Shown in pieces: positions 21,215-33,400 of a stretch of DNA of 64,000 nt. Under the pieces are notes generated by a model. That model was given only the letters and a program-made list of their open reading frames with translations, was not told the DNA's origin and did not search any database. The stretch comes from Aurelia coerulea. Taxonomy: Eukaryota > Cnidaria > Scyphozoa > Semaeostomeae > Ulmaridae. The DNA lies in assembly GCA_039566865.1 (NCBI GenBank), contig CM076948.1, positions 25,977,001 through 26,041,000 of the forward strand, read 5' to 3'. Made by a program: the position numbers and the translations under genes. Within the stretch, counting starts at the first letter, position 1, and each line of letters begins with the position of its first letter.

Positions 21215-21290
21215 GTTGTATGCTATTGGTTATTGGCTATTGGCTACTGGCAATTGGTTGTATGCTATTGGTTACTGGCTAGGAACATAA
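21215..21290. repeat. Short tandem array of ATTGG (inverted CCAAT) units
   Basis: TATTGGTTATTGGCTATTGG and similar units repeat about seven times. Looks like simple slippage. Confidence 0.75.
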
Positions 21291-22215
21291 TAGTACTAAA
21301 ACTAACGGCGCTTAATTTTATCCGAGAAACTTACTGCATTCACAAAACGATCTTTACGTTTTCGCGAATTATCTGTCCATAAAGCTAATCTGCTAAGCCG
21401 CGAAAATTCATTGATGAAATCACAAACAGATTTATAGCGTCTAGTACAAATCTATAGTTTGTCACGGATCATGATCGAAACGCGTAAACATCGAAAACAG
21501 TCATTATAAATCATTATAAACTGTGCAAATTTGAAGTAATTTTTCAATTCAATAGTTAGAATCGAAATATAAAAAGTAAAACTTTCTGCGCGCTTCATGC
21601 TATCGACGTTCAAAATTTAAATTGAAACATTTTCGACTCGATTAAGGCCAATAGAATTCAATCTGCTTGAAAAATTGTAAGCCTACCTCAAAAATTGTTC
21701 AGTTGACTTTAAAAATTTCATCAAAGCCACCAACCAACGAATTTAGACATAATTGGTACTATGGTATTTTGCTGTCAAAAGAAGAGCTACCCAAATTATT
21801 TTTGCATCAACTTTACCATGAAAGTAAGACAGTAAGACAGTTCTTTTCGGTTCACTTTTCTTTCAATACTAAGTGACCGAAGATTGTTTTCAGAATTTAA
21901 GCATTGCCTTTTAACTCATGAAAGTGCTAGGTTGTTACTAAGATCTGTGATCAATGCTAGGTCCTTTTCCGGACTCTTATGAGGACGCAAAAAAAGTTTT
22001 CACCGCATTAATGTCCCTTTTCAGAGCGTTTGAAACGATTTCAAGATCATAAAACATCTTCAAAATTAAGTTAAAATTTCAGCGAGCAATAGGATTGAGA
22101 AGTTCGTAAACTGACAGCAAGACCTTAGGGAGCTGTCATTTTTAATAACAGTGAGAGAGGGGTAGAAGCATTTTGAAAATTTGCCTAAACAATTTTAGAA
22201 CCATGCATTCTAGCC
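21290..22215. other. No gene supported
   Basis: AT-rich sequence without an open frame longer than 69 codons or any transposon end that I recognise. Confidence 0.5.
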
Positions 22216-22560
22216 ATGAAAAATTTCAGACCCCCATCTAATTTTCACCAAAACATTTCAGACCCCTGTCAGCACAAAACGACTTCAAAAGAACCAGACT
22301 GTCACAAAAGCATCAAACCAAACAAAGAAGAATTCAATCGAAGAAAGAAGAAAGAGCTTAACAGACAAAAAACATTGATGTCTACTTTTTTGAGAAAATT
22401 AACAAATAGTTTAGCTAAAATCTACAAAATTGAATTTTTTTCGAAAATATTTAAAAATTTCGTACATCTATTTTCAGACCCCAGCATAAATTCCTCTAAA
22501 AGTTTCAGACCCCAATACATTTACCCTAAAAATTTTCAGACCACTCCTCATTTGCTTCCA
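22216..22560 (+). repeat. Interspersed TTTCAGACCCC motif array
   Basis: The motif TTTCAGACCCC (or CAGACCAC) recurs at least five times with AT-rich spacers. The open frame of 147 codons here is carried by the repeat and has no protein-like pattern. Confidence 0.6.
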
Positions 22561-22659
22561 CCCGGGTCCCTGCAATTATTTATGACTGCTCCCTTAGCAG
22601 TATGCACGTTCAAAGTCGATAAAGAATTGGCAGTTTTGTTTCAGTCAAAATCGTCTTGA

Positions 22660-25020
22660 CTCTTGAAAACAAAATATGTCAGCATATCTGCAAAATGAAT
22701 GGGGGATAAACTTGTACGGCATCAACTAAAATTGGGACAAGACAAACAATGTTTGATTTGACTCTAAAATAGATTTGATTCTAAAATATTGTGGGCTTTG
22801 CTAGTATTTTTATATCATGACCTCATTAAATCAACCTTTTCTTATATCTATTGAAAAGAAAATAATTAACAGCAAATGAAATGATCTCGGCATTTTACCG
22901 TAAACAAAAAAAGATGGGTATTTCACAGGCTTCATTTGCCGAATTTTTTTATTATTTGCACAAATACAAACAGAAAATGAGATCTGATGAAATGACCAAT
23001 TTCATATTTAACAGAGTTTTCATTCTAAACAGTCGGCTTCGATTATAAAAAAGGAAATTATGATTAAGATAAGTCAATAAACTGTATTAAAATAATAAAT
23101 AAGATCGCTCATATGACTTCTTAATTTGGTGAAAAGTCAACTCATAAAATCACAGAAACCGGCACGTAGTTTAATTACCAGGAAAAGAAAAGCAGTGCGT
23201 AAAAGCAAACTTTCTCATCAAATAGAGACAGCAAATCGTTCATTAAACTTAAAATCAAATTGTGGAAAAAATCATGCTTATCTAAAATAGCCAATCAGGG
23301 ACTTGAAAGTTTAAATAAACCATAATCATTTTATCATAGCCTAACGAGAAATATAAATAATAACTTGGAATTAACCTGTTTAAAATTGGGAAACGACTCG
23401 AATCTAATATTTAGACCTGTGATAAGGCCTGATTTATTGACACAACTAAATATCAGTCCAATCTGAGTCAGCCATGATCATTAAATCTTACGCAAGATCG
23501 AAAATTAGTCCTCAATTTGGTGCTATGAAGAATAAATATTCACTAATCCTATTCCAATGATTGTGTTACTGATGCTATGTCCAATCAAATTGTCACATGA
23601 CAGAGACATTTTCTGTCAAATTTACGTAAAGCTGTGCCTACAAGGGCCTCAGGACGACATTTATGTGGCCTAAATAAAAGCCTTAGGACAACATTTATGC
23701 GGCCTAAAATAAGTGGTACGTTATCACAGATCGTCCTAAATTTTGAGGTAATAGTAACGGAGTAAGTTTTGCTTACTAATACAAGGGTTGTTCTAGTGGA
23801 TTGTCTTGTCTTTGCTTCTTCCTCTGTTACTCTTCAATAGAAAACAGTGCATTGCAGTGCAACTAAAAGACAACCCCTTCACACAACGCTTGTACAGGGT
23901 GCTTCAGAAAGAACGCAACCCAACTAGAATTGAAAATTAGAAAAAATTGATGCAATTCACACCATCTAAAAGTACTATCTATCTTCTTTCCAATGATATC
24001 CAGTTTAGGGATATTAATGGAATAATTCGATATTCTATTAACGTTTGAGTAAGTGTTGTCTCCTTTGGATGAAAGGGAACTCAAAGGGAACTCAAACGGA
24101 AACTCCTCCAAAAGAAAATTTCACCAAAACTCGAGTGGCATACTGGCTCTAGTTTATGTCAGTCTGCCACGCGCAGGGATTAAAATGGCGCCTTCGTAGG
24201 AGAAGTAGAGACGAAAAGGAACATGAATTATGACTATTTCCATGCATCAAATGTAAATCTATTTTTTGATTCAGAGTTTCCTATAGCCCGTGATAAAACG
24301 CAAGAATAAATATGAAGTCGCATATGACGCATCCTCCTTGTCGCCACCTAAGTAAGGCTTGTGTAAGGGATTGCGCCCTTATATTTCCAACGGGATTTTA
24401 GCTATTCGCAGGAGGGCGTTTGAAAGGCGTGTACGTTGAAACTCTTCCGGTCTTTTAGGGGCGGGTTTCTTTTCATTCAAAATTTAACCAGCTGTCCAAG
24501 GACAAATAAAGCTGAAAATGTATAAATGCAATCTTGGCAGCTCATTTCAGACTCAAATTCAAAGTGAAATTTGAGATGAGCAGCAAGTTCTGAAAATTAT
24601 CATGAATTTTATCAAAATTCAATTTTAAGAAGAGTATTTCAGGACAGGAAGAGATCTGTTCGGAATATTTTGCGTTGTGAAGAAGTCACTAACAAACTCA
24701 GGAACAATTTTGAGAGCAATTAACAGAATCTTGCATTCAGTCTTGGTAAGTTAAACGAGTTTATGCCTTTCTACGAAATCTTTTCTCTATCAATTCTTGA
24801 TTCATTCAACTATCGATTCATCAGCTGACATTTATCGAACGTGGAAGCTTTTAAAAAGATTTATAACAAGTTTTGTTGACAGTAAACTATAGTTTTCAAG
24901 TAGAGATTAAATTTTAGCAACATCAGGGTGATCTTCATTAAGGCAGTTATCAAACTATTAATTAACTTGTAATTGCCTCCCCATCCCCTGATCGAGGGTA
25001 CATTTCAGAGGCTTATCATC
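22660..25020. other. No gene supported; one 39-bp direct repeat
   Basis: Near 23641-23720 two copies of a unit with AGGACGACATTTATGTGGCC and AGGACAACATTTATGCGGCC lie in tandem. Otherwise nothing is recognised. Confidence 0.5.
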
Positions 25021-25080
25021 AATTACTGGCTGATGTACTACTGGCTGATGTACTACTGGCTGATGTACTACTGGCCGAAA
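25021..25080. repeat. 15-bp tandem repeat x 4
   Basis: Units of TACTGGCTGATGTAC in direct tandem. Confidence 0.9.
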
Positions 25081-25421
25081 AAATCCTTTATAAAATGCTT
25101 CTAAGTCCGAACGATTTATGCCACTAAATTATGAACAGCAAGGATGCATACTGAATACGCGATTGGGCAATTTAGTCCACCTTGTGCAATCAATGAAACG
25201 ATTTCGCAACATGAGTTCTCAAACAGTGTAAATTCACTTTGAGTCGCTAAGAACATGATGTGCACACATCTAAAGCCATACTCGACTGGCTCTTTTAAAC
25301 AGTCAAACCCGAACAGTACAGAAATTATTGATTTGAATCTTGCTTCAACAACCACGCAAGACATGTGGTGTGCGAAAGAAAGTGATAGATGCAGTTTTAT
25401 CTGTTGTAATTTATTCCTTCA

Positions 25422-25718
25422 TAGTACCAATAAAAGTGTATTCAAAGCAAGTACTTATAGTAGGGTGGTTTACAATACGGTTGAAGGTAAGGCAAAGTTC
25501 GCTAAAATGGGATGATTGCGTCTTTGGACGGTTTTAGGCTCTTTGACAGAAGAGCTCGCCTCTTTAAAGCCTTCAAAGAGACGAGCTCTTCTGTCAAAGA
25601 GCCTAAAACCGTCCAAAGACGCAATCACCCCATTTTAGCAAACTGTGCCCAACCTTTAACCGTATTGTAAACCACCCTACTATAAGTACTGGCTTTGAAT
25701 ACACTTCCATTGGCACCA
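25422..25718. mobile_element. Near-perfect 297-bp palindrome (fold-back MITE)
   Basis: Two arms of about 144 bp pair almost completely around a 9-nt centre (25566-25574). The arms start with TAGTACCAAT on the left and end with ATTGGCACCA on the right, and include GGGTGGTTTACAATACGG and ACAGAAGAGCTCG. Only a few mismatches separate them, so the palindrome is either young or being homogenised. Confidence 0.9.
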
Positions 25719-25820
25719 GAGTAAAAACCAATTGTTGGTAGAAGTAGACAACACGAATTTACTTAAAACTGTTCAAAGAGAAACCAGAGGCGGCCTGGCG
25801 AAGAAAAAGAGTTTGTGGGA

Positions 25821-26000
25821 ACAAGGGTGAGTTTTGTAAAACAAAGGACACGGTTCTCTTCAAGACAAAGCAGATGTCACACCTTCATCTGTTTTGTCCA
25901 TTTTTATTTATTCAGATTTGCAAAGGTGTGAAATCTATTCTTTAGAAAGGAGCATCGCATTGTCTTTTTGGAAACGTGAATCTTTTGCATCACAAAATTT
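25821..26000. mobile_element. Family B MITE, worn copy
   Basis: Begins ACAAGGGTGAGTTTTGTAAA and AAAGGACACGGTTC, with inner AAGACAAAGC, and ends TTTTGGAAACGTGAATC, CACAAAATTT. The same order of blocks occurs at 53880-54113. Confidence 0.7.
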
Positions 26001-26522
26001 ATGTACGAGATGTTATGAGGTGTTTAAATAGACTTACGACATAGTCCCAGTTATCGCAACAACATCAATGACAACAACAATAACATTATTGCTCAAACTG
26101 GGATTTATGGATTTTCATATAAAAAAATGAGACGGAAAGGGTATCTATACGCGCTCTGAAACGAGGTTATGGCGTAGCCATGGCAACCTTCGGCAGCTGG
26201 AAATTCTCATTGCTGTGGAGAAACTCATGGAAGCTCAGTGGCCTTCAAAATGAGGAACTCCTGGTTTGGATACTTGTGGCTTTTGTTCATGGCTTATATC
26301 ACTGAAAACTTGAATTTTTAGGCTTTTTTTTAGCATATCGGAGGCTTGAGGTAGTAACTTAGGCCCATTTGCCATTGCTTGGAGCTTTTCGTAAAGTGTT
26401 GCTATGGTTTCCATATCCGAACATGAAATCGAGTCATAGTTTGGCGTCCAAATCAATAATTTCGTCCTAATGTTTAAAGAAGAAGGCAATTCACACAAAG
26501 AACGCAAGAAGCTACACACACG

Positions 26523-27139
26523 AACAAGGACAGATAATGTTACAAAAGGACTCACTACTCTTTATTGACACCTAGATACAAAGCAATTTGTAATTGCAGA
26601 CAAAGGGAATTCCATGCTCGGTTGGTCAAGACATAAACAAAAACAAAGCAAGCCACAAAATTGCCCTGAAACCCGGGTCGCTAGCTCAGTCGCTGTGCAT
26701 TCCAGAAATGGTTTTAAAGAGCAAATATTAGCATATATCGAAAGAAGAAGGATATATCTAAACTTCTGCCTCGGGCATTTTATTTTTTCCGTACAGAAGC
26801 TGAGCAGTGAGCGTTTTAATTACACCTAAAAAGTACGAGAATTGCGTCCCCTCCCAATTGGCTTCTGCACAAAATAAATAAAATGCCCAAGGCAGAAGTT
26901 TAGATATATCCTTCTTCTTTCGATATATGCTAATATTTGCTCTTTAAAACCATTTCTGGAATGCACAACGACCGAGCTAGCGACCCGGGTTTCAAGGCAA
27001 TTTTTGCGGCTTGCTTTGTTTTTGTTTATGTCTTGACCAACCGAGCATGGAATTCCCTTTGTCTGCAATCATAAATTGCTTTGTATCTAGGTGTCAATGA
27101 AAAGTAGCGAGTTCTATTGTAACATTATCTGTCCTTGTT
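26523..27139. mobile_element. Family A fold-back MITE, copy 2, complete with target duplication
   Basis: 617 bp, from AACAAGGACAG to CTGTCCTTGTT, flanked by the 9-bp direct repeat ACACACACG (26514-26522 and 27140-27148). A 9-bp duplication with long inverted arms points to Mutator-like (MULE) mobilisation. Confidence 0.92.
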
Positions 27140-27186
27140 ACACACACGCACTATTTGAGACATCGCATTTATAATGAGACATACAT

Positions 27187-27352
27187 CAGGGGCGGATCCA
27201 GACTACTGCGACAGCTGCTGAAGCAGTATTCAGATTGTCAGAACCTTGTATCCAGTTAGTAAGGTTCACACCTTTTTTTAAAAGGCCACACCCTAGTATT
27301 TTGAATGACCTCATCTTAGCAGTAGTCAGAATATTTCCCGGATCCGCCCCTG
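27187..27352. mobile_element. hAT-type MITE
   Basis: 166 bp with terminal inverted repeats CAGGGGCGGATCC and GGATCCGCCCCTG, a common hAT end sequence, with ACTACTGC and GCAGTAGT inside. No clean 8-bp duplication is visible. Confidence 0.8.
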
Positions 27353-27636
27353 TATATCACGGCCATTTCTAGTCGTCTAATGCCTTTAAACAGAAAAATA
27401 TGACAGGCTAAGGCTATTTGGGGAAAATTTTTTATCAGCAAGCGTCACAGAGATATTGATAAAAGATTACTACATTTTCAGACAAAGTTTTGATTTACCT
27501 GGCAACCGATTTTCAAGTTGGACATTGTAAATAACCACTAAAATTGTGTATCATCAAAACAGTTGCATTTTAAGCCTTTCATGTGATCATGAAATAAAGA
27601 TATCAAATATATTTGCAAGTCTTCAAACAGCAGAAT

Positions 27637-27956
27637 AGCATAGGGCTCATATCTTTCATATCTTTAAAAAGGGTGGGTGCATAATTCTGTTATACTTTTC
27701 TTTGAATTATTGCTTGAAAGGAATTAAGGGTACGTTGCTGTAAATCTGCCGTGGAAATGTTTTATATCTGGAGTATTTTCAAAATAGTGGAGTTTCTGTT
27801 TTTGTGGAAAGAATTCATGGAAAAGTTCGAAAAAATGCAAATCATCGTCAATCCTGAATCATTAGAGGAAAGTTGTACCATCTTCAAGAAAACCATGGCT
27901 AATGAAGGTCTACAATATGATGGCTAGCGAGCAAAAATCTTTATCTGCTTCCTCTC
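27637..27956. mobile_element. Family C MITE, truncated copy
   Basis: Starts AGCATAGGGCTCATATC and continues with GCTGTAAATCTGCCGTGG and AAGAAAACCATGG, matching one half of the complete copy at 47368. Confidence 0.75.
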
Positions 27957-28239
27957 AGTCAATCGCAACCCTGCTACGTGTAAATTGTGTCATTTTCATG
28001 TATTTTTATTCATTTAGGCGCGGTAGCCCCGTCAGTCCATAAGAACTGCTTTTCAGGGGGCCGTGGCGTTTATGGTTGCAAAACTACCCAAGAACATAGG
28101 ACTGGTGTAACTAAGCGATTTTGAAGTACGTTTCACATGATGTAATTACGTGATGTGTTTTACAGGTTCTAAAATGGACATCAAAGAATTGGAATCAATT
28201 TAGCCCGCTAACGTTTATGGATCATTAAAGAGAACAAGA

Positions 28240-29100
28240 TGGAATGGGCAGCATTATTAGATTGTCCTTATCATGTGAAATTGTCTGAATATGGACTTTT
28301 GTGAATAACCTGTGCTACGTATGCAAACAGTTTATCAGAGCATCGAGTGTTCTGTTGAGTGAGCCTGTAGCGGACAGTCGAAGTAGTAAAGCATATGGAC
28401 TTTTGTAAATAACCTGTGCTACGTATGCAAACAGTTTATCAGAGCATCCAATAGTCTGTTGCAGTTAATTGAGTGAGCCTGTAGCGGACGGTCGAAGTAG
28501 TAAAGCACAGTCTGGATTGGTCTTATCAAGTAAAATTGTGTGAACAGTGACTTTTGTAAATAACCTGTGCTACGTATGCAAACAGTTTATCAGAGCATCG
28601 AGTGTTCTGTTGCAGTTAATTGAATGAGCCTGCAGCGGACAGTCGAAGTAGTAAAGCACAGTCTGGATTGGTCTTATCAAGTGAAATTGTGTGAACATTG
28701 ACTTTTGCAAATAACCTGTGCTACGTATGCAAACAGTTTATCAGAGGAGCCAACAGTCTGTTGCATTTAATTGAGTGAGCCTGTAGCGGACAGTCGAAGT
28801 AGTAAAGCACAGTCTGGATTGGTCTTATCAAGTAAAATTGTCTGAATATGGACTTTTGTAAATAACCTGTGCTACGTATGCAAACAGTTTATCAGAGCAT
28901 CGAGTGTTCTGTTGCACTTAATTGAGTGAGCCTGTGGCGGACAGTCGAAGTAGTAAAGCACAGTCTGGATTGGTCTTATCAAGTAAAATTGTGTGAATAT
29001 GGACTTTTGTAAATAACCTGTGCTACGTATGCAAACAGTTTATAAGAGCATCGAGCAGTCTGTTGCAGTTAATTTTAATGAGCTTGTAGCGGACAGATGA
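28240..29100 (+). repeat. Satellite-like array, about 150-bp unit x 6
   Basis: Units start at about 28293, 28396, 28549, 28700, 28851 and 29001. Each carries AATAACCTGTGCTACGTATG, CAAACAGTTTATCAGAG, GAGTGAGCCTGTAGCGGACAG and CACAGTCTGGATTGGTC. The first unit is shortened. The array lies about 1.4 kb upstream of the GPCR. Confidence 0.92.
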
Positions 29101-29960
29101 ACAAGATATAGATATTGTCTTGTGTAGCAGACAAGCTTTGAATAGTAAATAATTTGGTAGTGCTAAGGCAAAAAACAATATGGTGGCAGTATTCTGCTAA
29201 AAAGTTTACACGTACAGAACGCAGGGAGGTGACAAAAATCGAACGCACGGTGTTGCAGACCTGTAGATTGCAAACTTTCGATATTGACAGAGGGCAGCAC
29301 ACGGTTGACAGAAACAGTCTGCAGCAATCGAAGATTTTAAACCTTGGAAAGAAATCTCAAGAAGGTTGCATATCCAATGCACTGTGTCACAGGCAAGCTC
29401 TAGCAAAGAGCGAAAGCTCGGGATTAAGAAGGTAGGATACAATTGATAGAAATACTCAACAGTAATCGAGAAATTCTACAGCTTCGGAAGAAAACCCAAG
29501 AACCTTGCATATCCATCGTACGGTGTCACAGACAACCTCCTGTAGATGACAACCTCGGGGGTTGAGAAAGCAGAAAACAGTTGATAGAAATGGTCCATTG
29601 GGATTTAGAGAGATTGTGCACCTAGAGAACAGAAAGGGAAAACATCTATCCTTCGAGCTGTATGGCATACAAATGATCTAAATGCCCCTCACAATCAAGT
29701 AATGAATGCATATCATAGCAAAATCATGGTGATGAGTTGGCAGGACGAAATGTGGCAGAGGTATTTCACGGACCTTGAAAGATAGCACATCTACAGCATA
29801 GAACAAGCAGACACTGTCCTGCATGAGCCTTGGAAAGAAGCTATATAGAAAGACCCCGCATATAAAGGTAGTATCTTTATTTGAGGGAAGCATCTTTGGA
29901 TGAATCTTACACCAAAAATTGCTCTGGTCAACGAAGATTTGGTTTCAACTCTACGGCGAT
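29100..29960. other. Upstream region of the GPCR, no gene supported
   Basis: Contains loosely repeated TTGCATATCCA and GGTGTCACAGACAA segments (29365-29530) but no recognisable exon. Confidence 0.5.
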
Positions 29961-29964
29961 CATT

Positions 29965-30447
29965 ACTAACAAAACTCTGCAACAGAAATCGGTAGAAATA
30001 TTCGGCAACAAATTATCGGTGGAAAAATTCGGCAACAAAACTGGTAGACACAATTCTGCAACAAAATTGGTAGACACAATTCGGCAACGAAAACCAGTAG
30101 ACAAAATTCGGCAACGAACATCAGTAGAAATATTCGGCAACAAAATTGGTAGACACAATTTGACAACGAAAACCAGTAGACAAAATTTGACAACGAAAAG
30201 CAGTAGACAAAATTCGGCAACGAAAAGCAGTAGACAAAATTCGGCAACGAAAACCAGTACACAAAAATTCGGCAACGAAAATCAGTAGACACAATTCTGC
30301 AACGAAAATCAGTAGACACAATTCTGCAACAAAATTGGTAGACACAATTCGGCAACGAAAACCAGTAGACAAAATTCGGCAACGAAAAGCAGTAGACAAA
30401 ATTCGGCAACGAAAACCAGTAGACAAAATTCGGCAACAAACACCAGT
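29965..30447 (+). repeat. 27-bp tandem array (about 18 units) ending at the GPCR start codon
   Basis: Unit of the form GGCAACGAAAACCAG then TAGACAAAATTC, with variants (ACACAATT, AACAAAATTGG). Because 27 is divisible by three and the unit lacks stops in most frames, long open frames run through it on both strands; they are artefacts. The array runs to within nine bases of the ATG at 30456, so it forms the promoter or leader. Confidence 0.95.
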
Positions 30448-30455
30448 ATAAAATC

Positions 30456-33400
30456 ATGGCTAACAATACGACTCTAACTAAACCCCCTGCCCCACTTGTT
30501 GTCTACTGGGAAGTATGGTCCATCTACATTATCCTTGGTATATTCATCATAGTAGGCAACGCTCTTATGATTGCCATATATATAACATGGAAACAACTTC
30601 GCACACCGACCAACACATTTCTTGTAATGCTAGCCACTGCTGACTTGCTGATCGGGGTTATATTCATACCATTATACATTGGTGGACATTACTTGGAGTA
30701 TTACCACTCAATTTCAATCTCAGAGAATATAGACCAAGTACTGCTCTTTACATTTTTTGCATCAGTTTTCAATTTGTATGCCGTTACAGCAGACCGGTAT
30801 ATCGCGGTTTTGTATGCTCTCCGGTATAATGCACTGATGACGACCAGAACCGTATCTATGTTTGTAGCGGCGGCTTGGTTATGTCCGGCTTTGATAACCG
30901 CTATATTGTTGATCTGTAAATCCGTTGCAGCGGACATCCAACCGATGATTTTGTTTGGCTTCGAAATTGCATTTGTGATTATTCCAGGATTTTTAATGGT
31001 GTTTGTTTATGTGAGGATTTTTAAAGAAGCACGAAAGCAGATCTTTCAAGTTGCCTCGTTGCAAGTTCGTGATTCGAATAAGGAGAAAGACAAGGCGAAG
31101 AAAAGACGAGCCGAACATAAAGTCGCCAAGGTAAGAGAAATATTAAATCTTAAAGAGGCTGTACAAGCTAAACTTCCAAAAATCCTAAACTTTCTCCACC
31201 TAATGCAGGCAAGTAGTAGCAGATACAGTGCAAATCAAGATGTTTTCTACATATTTGAACCCCGTAGAATTCGCCAGTGCAATTAGATTATTTATGCCAT
31301 CAACGATTATAAAGATACAGCTGGATTCTGAGCGACGAGTTTCAGATGTGTTTAGCCCAAACACACGAAAGGAAGCAGGCAGGCTAAAGAAATTGTAGGC
31401 CATGTGCCAATTAGAGAGGACATTCTCATCGAATTTGATGATATTGGCCAGCTGATCTTCATCTTTGTTTACAAAAATCTCGTACAGCCCTTTTTAATGA
31501 GGGTCTACAGGGGTTAACAGATTTGTAACACAATAGCATCAGCTGGTTCTGACTGACATGGCAATTCAAGGCGATTGCAGACAAAAGAAATTCTCTCAGC
31601 CAGTAATTTAAAACAAGCAAAGCCGCAAACGTTGCCCTGAAACCAGCAGGGCAAACTCTCGCCTTGTGCATGCGAAAGGTGGGTTTTAAGAGAAGCCATG
31701 AGTTTACAACGAAAGAAGAAGGATGAATCTAAAGATTCAACTGGTGGATTTTGCGATTTTGCTTATTTGACTCACAAGCAGAGAAGAAAGCATTGCAATG
31801 CTCGCATATTTACGGCTAAACGAAGCAATAGCTACTCAGCTGCTAAACCAAATAAACAAAAATCTACCAGACATATTTCCAGATTTATCCTTCTTCTTTC
31901 GCTTTAAATTCATGACTTCTGTTAAAGACAACCTTTCTGCGTGCACAAGGCTAAAGTTTTCTCTTCTGGTTTCAGGGCAACTTTTGCAGCTTGGCTTGTT
32001 TTAAAGAAATTGTTTGAGAGTTTTGTTTGTTTGTTTGTCAACTTATTTTCATTCGATTATCTTTATCTAGCTATACATATTTACAATATATACAACTAAT
32101 CCAAATCGAACATACAAATATATAAATTAAGAAATGAAGAAATTAATAGATAAGTTAAATAAGTTAAATAGTCAAGACATTTTTTTTTGTCTGCAATTGC
32201 TAATCACTTTGAATTGCGGTGTCAATCGAAAGCAACTGATGCTATTGTTACAAAAATCTGTCCTTCTTATCAAGATCCTGTTCTATTTGCGATTCTATGG
32301 TTTTCATAAAGAAACAGAATATATCTTAGGCCGCCACTTAATATGCTACTGTTATCGTTGTTCTGCGGACGGGCGCTAAATAATCACTGTCCAGTTCAGC
32401 AAGTTGGTCTGAAGACGAAAGAAATCATTTCTCTGCAATTGTAAACTCGTGAACCGGTTAAAACATCAATTGATAAAACCTCTGTTTACCTAGTATCCCT
32501 AATTCATCACGAAAGTAAATATCTACTCACAAAGAGCGTGAAATTGTACGAGCAGGCCTAAGTTCAGCTGCTCATTATCAATCAATATTAAATCAGGTGT
32601 TTAAATGATAACAAAAGTGATCTTGAAAACCATGGAGAAGCGAAAACCTAGCAAAGAATTATCAAATATTTAGTAATCAAATGATAAAGTAGCCATTAAA
32701 GTTATCAAGGGAATTAGAAACAGTTTCTTGTGATTTTAAAAGTAATGGGTTTGATTTGCTTGCTTGAAAGATTGATTTTTAATCTGCTAGTGGTCCTCTA
32801 AAATCGTTCTTCGTTTGTTTTAATATCATTTGAGTTGTAGAACTGAGATTTTTACCAGTGTTTCTATGTGGGGATGATACAGTCAGTATGAAACTTAGAC
32901 TGCGTTCGCATGATGCCGGCACATTTTGAAAACGGTGACAAATGTGACGGTAGCAAAATTTGAGATAGCGTTCAAACGATATTGTTTTCAAAATGTGCCA
33001 GTTAGAGTTCCGTTTTCAAAGTGCCGGCAAAAACTGTACCGTTTTCGTGTGAACGGGAGGCTTATCCGTCACATTTTCACCGTTTTTCAGAGTGTGCACA
33101 GGGAGTCCAGGAATATCAGTGAACAGACTAGTTTTGGCTTCTTTGGTTCCTTGTGATCGGTTTATGAAGACAGCAGCTGCGTAATTTGATACAGATTACA
33201 TCATCATTACGGTTGGCCTGCTATTGTTACAGTAGAATAACTTTTGTGATGCGAGGGCAGTCATCTCATTGGCTGCGGTCTGAGCTCGCGGTTTTTTCAA
33301 ATTCCGCGCGTCGTAACGGTAAGAAAAGAGAAAGAAAACAAAGAAACAATTCTGCTGTGACAATAGCAGGCCGACCGCAATGATGATGTAATCTGCATCA

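Noticed and set aside
22216..22659. Plus-strand open frame of 147 codons
   Set aside because: Carried by a TTTCAGACCCC motif repeat; no domain, no splice context.
29881..30466. Overlapping open frames of 101-166 codons on both strands in the 27-bp array
   Set aside because: They are translations of a stop-free tandem repeat with a period divisible by three; no protein-like composition.
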